64,000 nt of DNA from an uncultured Paludibaculum sp. (GTDB lineage: Bacteria > Acidobacteriota > Terriglobia > Bryobacterales > Bryobacteraceae): the NCBI RefSeq assembly GCF_963665245.1, contig NZ_OY762268.1, positions 372,001 to 436,000 of the forward strand. The letters run 5' to 3'. The notes beneath the pieces are model-generated. The model had not been told where the DNA came from. It ran no database searches and was given only the letters and a program-made list of their open reading frames with translations. Shown here in pieces: positions 44,006-53,465 of the stretch; position 1 is the stretch's first letter, and each line of letters opens with the position of its first letter. The position numbers and the translations under genes were made by a program.

Positions 44006-44580
44006 GGAACCCCTCCCAGTGGGATTTCCTCGAAGTCTACAGGAGTTAATACTGGATGACAATGGATATGTTTGACTGAGGCGGGTCAAAAGCGAGTAAA
44101 TTCTCGACGTCGAGCCCCGCGCGGCGCCACGGCATCTGTGGACGAATGGCGTTGACGGTCTTGGGAACTGCTTCCGTGCTGTAAACAAAGGGAGAAGAAT
44201 GGGCGCTGCGTTCCAGGCGGGTTTTGTAGCGGGCTAACCCCGGAAATGTCGAGGCGGCGGCGGTCGGGCCGGTGCCAGTCTGCCCACTCGGAGTTTGTTG
44301 GGCCGAAACAAATGCTCGCAGTACTATGCCGGCTCTGGGACTACGGTTCGGGACCCTGGCCGGCACGCCGACTCCAGACCGGTCGCCGCAGTACCAGTTA
44401 GTGCTCCGAAGGTTCCAATTTCCACTCTTCCGAGCCGTTTCCGGAAGTTTGCCGAGTCAGTACCCGGCCGGGTAATAGGCGTGGGGGTTCTGGGAGGCAA
44501 CAGACCCGGAGGTTAACTTACCAGTGTGACGGACCGTCGCGCCTGGGGCTATCAAACCGGCGGAACGTCTCGGGAACCTC
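44006..44580. other. Divergent intergenic region
   Basis: A 575-base region between the second Oar-like gene and the PEP-CTERM gene. It holds the receptor ribosome site. I looked for a cyclic-di-GMP riboswitch before the PEP-CTERM gene and did not find the conserved core. No ORF here is convincing. Confidence 0.45.
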
Positions 44581-45306
44581 ATGAAACGTAATTCTGTATT
44601 GTTCGGAGCCGCCACGATGTTGGCGGCGATCTCATGCCTGTCGGCGACACCCCTGCCACAAACCGCCGTAGGGACCGACAAGAACGTCCTCGTCTCGAAC
44701 GAAGACCTCCAAGTTCTGGCCGGCGGCGGACTCGGGGGCACACTCGATGGCTTCAGTACCTATTTTTGGTGCGTCGACTACGAGCACCTCACCGCGCTGG
44801 ACAATCCGTATACCGCAAACGTCGTTGCCTTGGGGAACTGGACCGCTGAGGAGAAGAATCAGGTCCAGAAGGGCAACAATACCAACTGGGGGTTGGCTTC
44901 GCCAGATCTTTCCGTGCTGCAACGCTATCAGGTCGCCGCCTATCTGCTCTCGCAGATGTCGACGTACCAGACTCTGACGCCTCAGACCGGATCTGTCCGG
45001 ACGGCCGATGAGAATCTACAGCTTTCCCTGTGGAAGGTGCTGAACCAGGGGACGCCCACAGCCGTCAGTCCCTCGCCTTACAACATGGCTCCACTAGACG
45101 CCGCGGTCTCCTACGTGCAATCGAACCCAACCTACGGATTCGGCGCGTGGGCGGTGGTTAGTGGAATCTCATCCGGCGGTGAGTTGACGCAGACAGCCAG
45201 GCAGACCTTCCTGGTGGCCCTGGCTCCCGTACCCGAGCCCGCCGCCTACGCGCTGATCGGCCTCGGTCTCGGCGCCGTCGCCTTCATCGGCCGTAAGAAG
45301 GCCTGA
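44581..45306 (+). CDS. PEP-CTERM sorting-domain protein
   Basis: A 241-residue exported protein. A signal peptide (SVLFGAATMLAAISCLSA) is followed by a body of unknown function (about residues 30-215). The C-terminal sorting tag is VPEPAAYALIGLGLGAVAFI followed by GRKKA: the PEP motif, a membrane helix and a basic end. Such proteins are processed by exosortase and are linked to extracellular matrix or surface structures. No exosortase is in this window. Confidence 0.85.
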   Translation: MKRNSVLFGAATMLAAISCLSATPLPQTAVGTDKNVLVSNEDLQVLAGGGLGGTLDGFSTYFWCVDYEHLTALDNPYTANVVALGNWTAEEKNQVQKGNNTNWGLASPDLSVLQRYQVAAYLLSQMSTYQTLTPQTGSVRTADENLQLSLWKVLNQGTPTAVSPSPYNMAPLDAAVSYVQSNPTYGFGAWAVVSGISSGGELTQTARQTFLVALAPVPEPAAYALIGLGLGAVAFIGRKKA

Positions 45307-45319
45307 CTTTTCAGAGCTC

Positions 45320-45389
45320 TCAGCAATCAGCGGTCAGCAATCAGCTCCGGCTGGGATGGCTGAAGGCTGAATGCCGATTGCTGACAGCT
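45320..45389. repeat. Dispersed TCAGCAATCAGC-type repeat
   Basis: A 26-base element at 45320-45345 recurs at 54311-54336 with two differences. An inverted part (45376-45389) matches 54306-54319 exactly over 14 bases in reverse complement, so this copy could fold into a hairpin. It lies between the PEP-CTERM and permease genes. Confidence 0.55.
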
Positions 45390-45417
45390 AACCTACCGAA
45401 CGCCCGAAACGGGCCAC

Positions 45418-47772
45418 TCAGTCACGCCGCAACGCGGACATGGGGTCGAGCCTGGCGGCTCGCAATCCCGGCTGAAGGGCCGCGGCCAGGGCGACGGCAA
45501 TCAGTACGAACACAACCGACGCGTAGATCCAGGGTGACGTGAGCTCGGTCTGGAATAGCAGCGCCTTCAGATAACGAGTGGTGGCCAACGAAGCTGCAAG
45601 ACCAACCACGGCGCCCGCCACTGTCCAGTGCAGGGCTCGCCGCAGCACCAGCGACACGATGCCCGCCGGCGTGGAGCCGAGGCACATCCGTACGCCGATC
45701 TCACGCGTTCTCTGGGCGACGAAGAAGCTCACGACGGCATAGAGACCGATGCCGGCCAGGAGAATCCCGACGAGGGCGAAGGCGGTGAGGACGACGGACT
45801 GGAAACGCGGCCGTTGGTAGAGTTCCGATACCTTGTCTTCCATCACGCTGATCTCCACCGGCAGGCGCGAATCCATGGAACGAACCTCTTCGCGAACGAG
45901 CCGGGCCATCGCGGCCGTGGGGAGCGCGCCGCGAATGACAGCGATCCAGCGGCGGGGCGCGCCTTGGATGACACTGGGCCGCTGGAGGTAATACTCCGAG
46001 TCCTGTTTCATGCCGGGCGGCGCATTGCGCACCTCGCCGGCAATGCCGATAACCGTCAGCCAGGGGCCCTCCGGGCCAGCGCGCAGGCGGCGCCCCAGGG
46101 GGTCTTCCTTGCCGAACAGCCGCGCGGCCAGGGATCCACTGATGACGATGGCCTCCTTGTCTTCCGCCTGGAACGCCCGGCCGCGCTGCAGCCGGATGCC
46201 GAGGGCGGGGAAGTACTCCGGCGTCACCCAACGGTAGACCACCATGCCGCCGGTGCCGGGCCGGACCTCGGGCGGACGGCCCTCCACTTGAATGCGGGAG
46301 TAGATCATGGCCTGGGTGCGCCCGGAAGGCGGAACGGAGTCGGCCAGTGCAACCTGATTGACACCGGGCAGGCGGCGGAGACGCTCCTGAATCTCCAGAG
46401 CATGCGGCGAATCGAGGCGCATGGCAGCAGTGAGAACATGACCGCCCTGGAAGCCCAGGGGGACGCCCTGCAATTTCCAAAGGCTGTGGAGCAGCAAGCC
46501 GGCGCCGGTGAGCAGGACGACGGTGACGGCAAACTGGGCGGTGACCAGCAGCGGTTTGAGCCACAGACCGCGGCGTTCCGTCGAGCGTGTGCCCGAGAGA
46601 TCTTCCAGCGAGACGCGCAGCATGGCGGGCGCGAGTCCTGAAAGGAACCCAGCCAAGAGCGTCAGGACGACAGCAAAGAGGGCGACACGCCAATCGATGG
46701 CCGCGTCACGCATGCGGGCGATGCCTTCGGGCGCGACACTGCGCAGGACGTTCAGGAGCACGGCTGCCAGGCCGATGCCAGCGCCCCCTCCTACTGCTGC
46801 GAGAATCACGGTGCCAGTGAGGGATTCACGGACGAGTTGAGCTCGTGTGGCGCCCAGCGCGGCCCGCACCGCTCGCTCCTGCGTCCGTCCCGACGCGCGG
46901 GCCAGCAACAGGTTGGCCACATTGGCGCAGGCGATGAGCAGGACGCAGAGTACGGCGCCGGCCAGCAATTGCGCTGCCAGGCGGGCATCGCGGGACTGGC
47001 GGTCGCGCAGGCCCGACACCTTCAGGGAGATCTCCTTGCGGAACTGCGGTGGGACGAGTTTCAGCGACTCGTTGTAGAGCGGCAGTAGACCATCGCGGGC
47101 CTGGGTCAGTGTGAGCCCGGGCTTCATGCGCCCGAAGACAGTGAGCAGCGCCATGCGGTCACGGGCGCGCTGCACGGCGGCGTCAAGTTGCTGAGGCAGG
47201 ACGATGTCGATATGGGCCAGGTTGGGGAATTCGAAGTCGTGGGGCAGGACGCCGGCGATGCGCGCCGGACGACCATCGAGATTGAGAGTCCGTCCCAGGA
47301 CCGCCGGGTCCGAACCGAAGCGGCCGCGGAACATCTCATAGGAGATCAGGGCGTTGAGCGCGACGCCGGGCCGGTCGTCATCTGGCGTGAGGTCGCGGCC
47401 CAGCATGGGTGCCATGCCGAGAGTCGACAGAAAGTTGGACTCGACGCGGCCACAGCGCAGCCGAGCGGGGTTGTTCTCCAGCAGATCGCAATCGCCCACC
47501 ATGCTGGACGACGTGATGGCGCTGAATACCTGCTGTTTGTCGCGCCAGTCCAGGTAGTCAGGGCCGAGCAGGAACTCCTCGGCGGCCAGAGGCGTGCCCA
47601 TGCCGAGCCAGACCAGTTGCTGTTCGGCGGCATAGGGCAGGGGCCGGATGAGGATCCGGTCGACGACGCTGAAGACAGCCGTGGCCGAGCCGACACCCAG
47701 CGCGAGAGCAAAGATGGCGGACGCGGTGAAGGCCGGCGTCCGGAGGAAGGAGCGAAGAACGGGTTTCCACAT
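45418..47772 (-). CDS. MacB/FtsX-type orphan ABC permease (ADOP-like)
   Basis: A 784-residue permease with two FtsX units: an N-terminal helix (ASAIFALALGVGSATAVFSVV), a MacB-like periplasmic domain, three helices near residues 270-380, then a second unit ending in three more helices (SVVLTAFALVGILLAGIGLY onwards). No ATPase is encoded beside it. This is the acidobacterial duplicated orphan permease type, many of which are scattered singly in these genomes. Its substrate is unknown. It is divergent from the redox operon. Confidence 0.88.
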   Translation of the reverse strand: MWKPVLRSFLRTPAFTASAIFALALGVGSATAVFSVVDRILIRPLPYAAEQQLVWLGMGTPLAAEEFLLGPDYLDWRDKQQVFSAITSSSMVGDCDLLENNPARLRCGRVESNFLSTLGMAPMLGRDLTPDDDRPGVALNALISYEMFRGRFGSDPAVLGRTLNLDGRPARIAGVLPHDFEFPNLAHIDIVLPQQLDAAVQRARDRMALLTVFGRMKPGLTLTQARDGLLPLYNESLKLVPPQFRKEISLKVSGLRDRQSRDARLAAQLLAGAVLCVLLIACANVANLLLARASGRTQERAVRAALGATRAQLVRESLTGTVILAAVGGGAGIGLAAVLLNVLRSVAPEGIARMRDAAIDWRVALFAVVLTLLAGFLSGLAPAMLRVSLEDLSGTRSTERRGLWLKPLLVTAQFAVTVVLLTGAGLLLHSLWKLQGVPLGFQGGHVLTAAMRLDSPHALEIQERLRRLPGVNQVALADSVPPSGRTQAMIYSRIQVEGRPPEVRPGTGGMVVYRWVTPEYFPALGIRLQRGRAFQAEDKEAIVISGSLAARLFGKEDPLGRRLRAGPEGPWLTVIGIAGEVRNAPPGMKQDSEYYLQRPSVIQGAPRRWIAVIRGALPTAAMARLVREEVRSMDSRLPVEISVMEDKVSELYQRPRFQSVVLTAFALVGILLAGIGLYAVVSFFVAQRTREIGVRMCLGSTPAGIVSLVLRRALHWTVAGAVVGLAASLATTRYLKALLFQTELTSPWIYASVVFVLIAVALAAALQPGLRAARLDPMSALRRD

Positions 47773-47996
47773 TGAGGTGCCCAGTGGTTGGGATAGACTC
47801 CGCCGAACGTCGGGCGGTTCCCAGGTGTCGTGTTGGAAATCCAGATTTCACGTGTAGGAGATTCCGGCATATACAGGGGTGAAAGTCCTGTACTGAGATG
47901 GTATCTGCTTTGTTTGCAATGCGGCCATGGATGGACCGGCAACTGCAACGGTCTGTGTAGGCGAATCCGACTCGCCGTTTGACAAAGGAGATTCCG

Positions 47997-48290
47997 ATGT
48001 TTGGTTTGGATTGGAACAATCCGCAAACGATGTGGCTCAACTACACGAACCTGGCGTTGGGCGTCGTCACGCTCGTCTGTTTCGTGGCTGTCGGCTACAA
48101 CATTGTGAAGGAAGTTCTGGAGCAGCGCCAAAAGCACAGTGCCATGGACCGCGAACTGAAGAGCATGCTTGCGTCGCAGGGCCATGCGATGGATGTGCCC
48201 GGTCTCGGTTGGACGATGGCCGATGGCGGCGAGCCCGTGCCCCCGCCGGTGTTCAAACGCCCGCCGACACCGCGCGAGAAGAAGCAGTAG
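47997..48290 (+). CDS. Small single-helix membrane protein of the redox operon
   Basis: A 97-residue protein with one membrane helix (LALGVVTLVCFVAVGYNIV, about residues 19-37) and a cytoplasmic-looking charged tail that ends in a proline/lysine-rich stretch. AAAGGAG lies just before the ATG at 47997. It is the first gene of the cytochrome/ferredoxin/NrfD operon and lies ten bases before the next gene. I do not recognise a family. An accessory or assembly role in the complex is inferred. Confidence 0.7.
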   Translation: MFGLDWNNPQTMWLNYTNLALGVVTLVCFVAVGYNIVKEVLEQRQKHSAMDRELKSMLASQGHAMDVPGLGWTMADGGEPVPPPVFKRPPTPREKKQ

Positions 48291-48300
48291 GGAGGTTGCC

Positions 48301-49218
48301 GTGAGCTGCCCGTTTCTCAGGGAAGCACGAGCCCGCAGTTGTCAGGCTGCGCCGCTAAGGAAGCTGATTGTCGAAGGACGGCAGGACATTTCCGGAGAGA
48401 AGTGTTCGTCGGCCGGGCATCGGCAGTGCTCCATTTTCGTCGAACAGCGCGCCATTTCGGAAGACGCGGGCCGCTGCCCGTTTCTTCATGAATCGCTGAT
48501 GCAGTACTGCGCCGCGCAATCGGTGCCGAAAATGGTTCCGTACAGCGAGTCGCAATTGAGCAAGTGCGGCACGGACAGCTTTTCCTACTGCGAGTTGTAC
48601 CTGCAGATGGCGCGGCCCAGCGGCTCACATGGCGTGGATGAATGGCAGGTGGAAGGGATCGGGGTTCCTTCCAAGCTGTACTACTCCGCCAATCACATGT
48701 GGCTCGACGTGCACGAGAGCGGTGCCTGCCACATCGGCATAGACGGGTTTCTGGCCCGACTGATCGGACGTCTGGACGGCGTCAATTTTGCCACCCAGCG
48801 CGGAGTGAACCGGCCCAGCGCGGTATTGAATCTGCACGGAGCCGACTGGCCGCTGGTCTTCCCGAATCAGGTGCTGATCAGTTCCGCCAACCTCTATCTG
48901 CGGGGCAACCCGGCACGACTGGCGGCCGATCCCTACGGCTCAGGCTATCTGTTTGAAGGTTGGGAGCCGCCCTCCGGATCGCCTTCCCGTCACGGTCTGA
49001 TGCATGGCCCGCAGGCCACGCATTGGATCCGGCAGGAAGTCGCGCGGCTTTCGGAGTTTGTCCAGCAGTGTGCCACCCGGCGCGGGTCCGGTGTGGACGC
49101 CACACTGTGCGACGGCGGCACCTGCGTGCCCGGCCTGCTCGACCATCTGACCCGCGACGAGATGTTCCGCCTGCTGCACGAGTTCTTCGACCCGCATGCA
49201 GCCTGGCCCGCTCAGTAG
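48301..49218 (+). CDS. GcvH-like protein with duplicated four-cysteine N-terminal module
   Basis: A 305-residue protein from a GTG with GGGAGG upstream. Residues 3-43 and 59-97 are two copies of a module with four cysteines each (C-x10-C-x20-C-x7-C and C-x10-C-x18-C-x7-C), both opening CPFL. Residues about 125-225 follow the glycine-cleavage H-protein pattern (YSANHMWLDVHES, DPYGSGYLFEGW). The lipoate-carrying lysine is replaced: the aligned stretch reads AVLNLHGAD. It is probably a structural or metal/cluster-binding partner of the redox complex, not part of glycine cleavage. Confidence 0.75.
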   Translation: MSCPFLREARARSCQAAPLRKLIVEGRQDISGEKCSSAGHRQCSIFVEQRAISEDAGRCPFLHESLMQYCAAQSVPKMVPYSESQLSKCGTDSFSYCELYLQMARPSGSHGVDEWQVEGIGVPSKLYYSANHMWLDVHESGACHIGIDGFLARLIGRLDGVNFATQRGVNRPSAVLNLHGADWPLVFPNQVLISSANLYLRGNPARLAADPYGSGYLFEGWEPPSGSPSRHGLMHGPQATHWIRQEVARLSEFVQQCATRRGSGVDATLCDGGTCVPGLLDHLTRDEMFRLLHEFFDPHAAWPAQ

Positions 49219-49236
49219 CGAAGGAGATCTAAGTTC

Positions 49237-49815
49237 ATGCGTGCCGCCATCCTATTTCTGGCCGGCCTGGTATCGGTGCTCACCGCGGGTTGGACCGTTT
49301 TCCCGCGGGCCCTCTACAAGAGCAGCCCCCAGCCGTTGCAGTTCAATCATAAAGTTCATGCGGAGAAAGCCGGCACGGAGTGCAACTCGTGCCACGAGAT
49401 CCGGGCCGATGGCTCGTTCAGTGGAATTCCCGGAGTGTCGAACTGCGCCGGTTGTCATCCCGAGCCGCAAGGCACGTCGCTCGCGGAGAAGACGCTGGTG
49501 GAGAAGTACGTGAAGCCGAACCAGGAAATTCCGTGGCATGGCTACTACCGCCAGCCCATCAACGCGCGCTTCTCACACGTACGCCATGTGAAGGCGGGCA
49601 AATTGAAGTGCGAGACCTGCCATGGCGATCATGGCAAGTCGTCCAGCCTGCCGCTGTATGAAGAGAACCGGATCAGCGGCTACAGCCGCCACATCTGGGG
49701 CGCGAAGATGCTGCGCGTGAACATTCAGCCCGACCAGGGCATGAAGATGTCCGACTGCGAGAGCTGCCATGCGCAGCGCGGCGTTTCAGCCGGCTGTCTC
49801 GGTTGCCACCAATAG
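49237..49815 (+). CDS. Pentahaem cytochrome c, QrcA-like
   Basis: A 192-residue exported cytochrome, probably held by its N-terminal helix. Five CxxCH motifs are present (CNSCH, CAGCH, CETCH, CESCH, CLGCH) plus extra histidines for bis-His ligation (FNHKVHAEK, FSHVRHVKAG). The segments EIPWHGYYRQP and ENRISGYSRHIWG resemble QrcA of the Desulfovibrio menaquinone reductase complex, which has six haems. It should accept or donate periplasmic electrons for the complex encoded by this operon. Confidence 0.85.
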   Translation: MRAAILFLAGLVSVLTAGWTVFPRALYKSSPQPLQFNHKVHAEKAGTECNSCHEIRADGSFSGIPGVSNCAGCHPEPQGTSLAEKTLVEKYVKPNQEIPWHGYYRQPINARFSHVRHVKAGKLKCETCHGDHGKSSSLPLYEENRISGYSRHIWGAKMLRVNIQPDQGMKMSDCESCHAQRGVSAGCLGCHQ

Positions 49816-49824
49816 GATCCTGCC

Positions 49825-51441
49825 ATGAAACCCACCAGGCGAGACTTGATTACACTCGGTGCGGGCGCCGTGGTCGCGCTGCCCTTTACTCCTCTTCCTT
49901 GGAAATTGCTGGACGATTCCGCCATCTGGACGCAGAACTGGCCCTGGATTCCGACGCCGGCTCGCGGTGAGCCGAGCACGAAGTTCACGGCCTGCACGCT
50001 GTGCCCCGCCTCCTGCGGCCTCAAGGTACGCTGCATCGGCGGCAAGCCGGTGGGCATTGCGCCGGTGGCCGGGCATCCGGTGAGCCGCGGCGGGCTGTGT
50101 GCGCTGGCCTTTGGAGCACACCAGTTGCCCTGGCATCCGCTACGCCTGAAGCAGCCCATTCTTCGCGGCCAGATCGTGACGATGGAGAAGGCCCAGGCGG
50201 CGGTGTCGGCCGAACTACAGCGCGCCGGCGGCAACGTCGCCTTTCTCGATGCACGGCCCGGCCGGACGGCCTCGACGCTCTACCGCCGGTTTCTTGCGGA
50301 CAATCACAGCGACCGCTATCTGACCGTGGCGCGGTCCGGTGAGGGCGCCGGGCGCCTGCTGCGGCAGTGGAGCGGTTCCGCCGATCCGCTGGGGATCGAC
50401 CTCGAGAACGCGAAAACGGTTCTGAGCTTTGGTGTGCCCGTGCTGGATGGCTGGGCGACACCCGGCCGCGTGCTGGCCGCCTGGAAGAGGCACAGCTTCC
50501 GCCTGATCCAGGTGGATTCGGTGGCGACAACCACAGCTGGCCTGGCCGATCGCTGGCTGCTGATCCAGCCAGGATCGGAAGCCGCCCTGGCCCAGGCGCT
50601 GGCGGGGACCCTGCCTGCCGATGAGGCATCCCGCGCCACGGGCTTGTCGACGGACCTGATTCAGGACACGGCCCGCGAACTCGCTGCCTCCGCGCCGACT
50701 TTGGTGCTGGGTGACGACCCGGCCGTCGCGGCGCTGAACGTGCACTTGCGGAATGTGGGCGGGCCTGGTGGATACCTGGCTCGGCGCGGCAGCGAAGCTC
50801 CGGCGCCCACGCAGTTGGAATCGATACCAGACGGGTCGCTGGAACTGCTTTTCGTGGAAGACGACGCGGCACCGTTGGCCCTGATCAAGCGGAAGCTCAG
50901 CCCCACCGGATATCTGGTCGTGTTCTCGGCCTACCGCGCCGGGCTGGCCGAGCATGCGCCTTGCGTAATTCCGGTGCCCGCGAATCTAGAGGCGGCCGAC
51001 GATGCCGTGGAGCCCTTCGACGCTGTCACGGCTTCCTATTCAGTCGCTCCCGCGATTCTGCCCGCACCTCAGGGGGTGACGCCGGCCTACGCATTTCTGG
51101 GCCGCCTGGCTGGGTGGGCGGAGGACGCGTATACCTCGGCGCAGGCCAAACGGGTGGAAGCGATCCTGGCTGCGAAGCGCGGATCGATGTTTGATCCGGC
51201 GGCGGGTTCGATGACCGCCGTAAGCGAATTCAAGGACGCCGCCAAGCTGCAGGAAGCCTTGCAGCTTGGCGGTTGCTGGCAGGATGACGCGTTGGCGCCC
51301 AAGGCACTGACGTGCACCGTGCCAGCCGCGACGGCCAAGCCGGCATCCGTTCAGAGCAGCAACTGGACGGCTGCCGTGCTGCCGCCGCTGGCGACGAAGA
51401 TTTATCAGGAGTCGACGCTCCGTTCGACGAGGGAGATTTGA
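49825..51441 (+). CDS. Molybdopterin-oxidoreductase-like subunit, QrcB/ActB-like
   Basis: A 538-residue periplasmic subunit with a twin-arginine signal (TRRDLITLGAGAVVALPF). The N-terminal 4Fe-4S motif is CTLCPASC plus a distant Cys in RGGLCALAF. It resembles the molybdopterin oxidoreductase family but is much shorter than active enzymes, and domains that hold the cofactor look reduced. In Qrc and alternative complex III the equivalent subunit carries no molybdenum. I infer the same here. It lies nine bases after the cytochrome gene. Confidence 0.78.
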   Translation: MKPTRRDLITLGAGAVVALPFTPLPWKLLDDSAIWTQNWPWIPTPARGEPSTKFTACTLCPASCGLKVRCIGGKPVGIAPVAGHPVSRGGLCALAFGAHQLPWHPLRLKQPILRGQIVTMEKAQAAVSAELQRAGGNVAFLDARPGRTASTLYRRFLADNHSDRYLTVARSGEGAGRLLRQWSGSADPLGIDLENAKTVLSFGVPVLDGWATPGRVLAAWKRHSFRLIQVDSVATTTAGLADRWLLIQPGSEAALAQALAGTLPADEASRATGLSTDLIQDTARELAASAPTLVLGDDPAVAALNVHLRNVGGPGGYLARRGSEAPAPTQLESIPDGSLELLFVEDDAAPLALIKRKLSPTGYLVVFSAYRAGLAEHAPCVIPVPANLEAADDAVEPFDAVTASYSVAPAILPAPQGVTPAYAFLGRLAGWAEDAYTSAQAKRVEAILAAKRGSMFDPAAGSMTAVSEFKDAAKLQEALQLGGCWQDDALAPKALTCTVPAATAKPASVQSSNWTAAVLPPLATKIYQESTLRSTREI

Positions 51442-51442
51442 G

Positions 51443-52192
51443 ATGGCCGTCACGAAGAAACACCGCCGCTATGGGATGGTCGTCGATATCGACCTCTGCA
51501 CGGGCTGCGGCGCCTGCATGGTCGCCTGCGCGGCTGAGAACAATGTCGCGCCCGCTCCTGAGAAAGCAACAGCCCGCACGGGCATCACACCGATGCGCGT
51601 GTATCCAGTCCACAACGGAGCGCCTGCCGACCGCCGGCAAACCGCCTTTCTGCCACTGATGTGCATGCATTGCAGTGAGCCGCCCTGCGAGTCTGTCTGC
51701 CCGCAACAGGCCGTGGAACTGGACGAGGCCACCGGCATCGTCACACAGATGCCCCAGCGCTGTCTGGGCTGCCGCTACTGCATGACCGCCTGTCCCTATC
51801 ACGCCCGCTACTTCAACTGGTGGGATCCGGAATGGCCGGCAGGCATGGAAGCGACCTTGAATCCGACCGTATCGCCCCGCATGCGCGGCGTGGTCGAGAA
51901 GTGCAACCTCTGCGCGTCGCGCCTGCACGCGGCTGAAGACCAGGCCACCGCCGACGGACAGCCTCCACCTTCGACCTACATGGCGGCCTGCGTCGAGGCC
52001 TGCCCCACCGGTGCGATGGTGCTGGGCGATCTCGACGACCCCACTACCGAAGCGCACAAGCTATCCCAGGCCGAAGGCACCTTCCATCTCCTTTCGAAGC
52101 TGGGTACCGGTCCGAAGGTGGCCTATCATTCCAGCCGCCCCTGGGTACGCAGCTTGGCGGACCGGAGTACCAAGGAGCAAGCACATGCCTAG
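51443..52192 (+). CDS. Four-cluster ferredoxin subunit, QrcC/PsrB-like
   Basis: A 249-residue iron-sulphur protein of the DmsB/NrfC/PsrB type. Cysteine groups for four clusters are visible: CTGCGACMVAC, CMHCSEPPCESVC, CLGCRYCMTAC, and CNLCASR with CVEACPTG. It should link the molybdopterin-like subunit and cytochrome to the quinone site in the NrfD-like membrane subunit. It starts one base after the previous stop and overlaps the next gene by eight bases. Confidence 0.9.
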   Translation: MAVTKKHRRYGMVVDIDLCTGCGACMVACAAENNVAPAPEKATARTGITPMRVYPVHNGAPADRRQTAFLPLMCMHCSEPPCESVCPQQAVELDEATGIVTQMPQRCLGCRYCMTACPYHARYFNWWDPEWPAGMEATLNPTVSPRMRGVVEKCNLCASRLHAAEDQATADGQPPPSTYMAACVEACPTGAMVLGDLDDPTTEAHKLSQAEGTFHLLSKLGTGPKVAYHSSRPWVRSLADRSTKEQAHA

Positions 52193-53465
52193 CTTCAACG
52201 ATCGCAACCTGATTCCGCGTGGGCTGGAACGCTGCTCCCTCGGCGGCTTCTTCCTGCGCATTGCGCCCTGGCTGATGTTGTTCACCTTTGGCGCGTATTC
52301 CATCTACCTCTGCCTGCGCTTCGGCCTGAACCAGACCAACATGGACAACCGCTTCGCGTTCGGCCTGTGGATCTTCCTCGATCTGACGGTGATCGCCTTG
52401 GGTGCCGGCGCCTTCTTTACCGGCTTTCTTCTGTACCTCATGAAGTGGAAGGCGTTGAAATCGGTGATCAACAGCGCCGTCATCATTGGCTTCGTCTGCT
52501 ACAGCGGCGCCATGGTGGCGCTGGCCGTCGATGTCGGCCAGCCGCTGCGCGCCTGGTTCACGTTCTGGCATCCGAACGTGCACTCCATGCTTACGGAAGT
52601 GTCCTTCTGCATCACCTGCTACCTCACCGTGCTGGCGGTCGAGTATATTCCGATCCTGCTGAAGAACCGCAAGCTGAAACAGATCCCATCGTTCCTGGTT
52701 TTCGAGTTTGAGCTGCACAAGGTGATCCCGGTGCTGGCGGCCGTCGGCACGCTGTTGTCGTTCTTCCACCAGGGTTCGCTGGGCGGCTTGTACGGCGTGC
52801 TCCGCGGGCGGCCGTTTGCTTACCGTGAGGGTTTCGCCATCTGGCCATCAACCTTCTTCCTCTTCATCCTGTCGGCGATTGCCGTCGGACCCAGCTTCAT
52901 TCTGCTCACGACGAAGCTGGCCGAGAAGTTCAGCCGCAAGCCGCTGGTGCGCGGCGGCGTGTACCAGATGCTGGGCAAGACCTCGGGCGTGCTGCTGACA
53001 GTGTATGTGGCCTTGAAGAGCATCGATACGCTGATCTGGCTGAACAAGACCTCTCCGGCAGCCGGCTTCACGCCCTTCGAGTACTACACATACAAACCGT
53101 TCGGCACCTGGATTCTCTTCGCTGAGATCGTACTGCTGGGCATGGTTCCGGCGCTGCTGCTGCTGTCGTCTAGAATGCGGGCCAAGCCGCTGGTGCTGAC
53201 AAGTGCGGCGGTGATGGCTTGCTGCGGAGTGGCTCTGAACCGCTTCGTGCTGACCATTCAGACGCTGGCCCTGCCCACTCTGTCCTTCGATGAGTTCCTG
53301 TCCTATTTCCCGAGCTGGCAGGAGTTCGGCGTCTTCTGCGCCGTGCTCGCCTATGGCGTTCTGGTCTACGCGCTGTCGTTCCGCTATCTGCCGCTCTTTC
53401 CCGATGAGAAGCAACTGACGGCGCCTGTTGAAACAGAGGAGTTGGAATATGTTTCCCGGAGTTAA
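52185..53465 (+). CDS. NrfD/PsrC-type membrane subunit, QrcD-like
   Basis: A 426-residue integral membrane protein with about ten helices (for example WLMLFTFGAYSIYLCL and VIALGAGAFFTGFLLYLM). It belongs to the NrfD family that binds quinone in CISM complexes. An AAGGAG precedes the ATG at 52185. As the membrane anchor of a Qrc-like complex it should exchange electrons with menaquinone. The 3' end overlaps the second GcvH-like gene by 17 bases. Confidence 0.9.
   Translation: MPSFNDRNLIPRGLERCSLGGFFLRIAPWLMLFTFGAYSIYLCLRFGLNQTNMDNRFAFGLWIFLDLTVIALGAGAFFTGFLLYLMKWKALKSVINSAVIIGFVCYSGAMVALAVDVGQPLRAWFTFWHPNVHSMLTEVSFCITCYLTVLAVEYIPILLKNRKLKQIPSFLVFEFELHKVIPVLAAVGTLLSFFHQGSLGGLYGVLRGRPFAYREGFAIWPSTFFLFILSAIAVGPSFILLTTKLAEKFSRKPLVRGGVYQMLGKTSGVLLTVYVALKSIDTLIWLNKTSPAAGFTPFEYYTYKPFGTWILFAEIVLLGMVPALLLLSSRMRAKPLVLTSAAVMACCGVALNRFVLTIQTLALPTLSFDEFLSYFPSWQEFGVFCAVLAYGVLVYALSFRYLPLFPDEKQLTAPVETEELEYVSRS

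Noticed and set aside
44006..44580. Cyclic-di-GMP riboswitch before the PEP-CTERM gene
   Set aside because: The conserved GEMM core sequence could not be found by eye.
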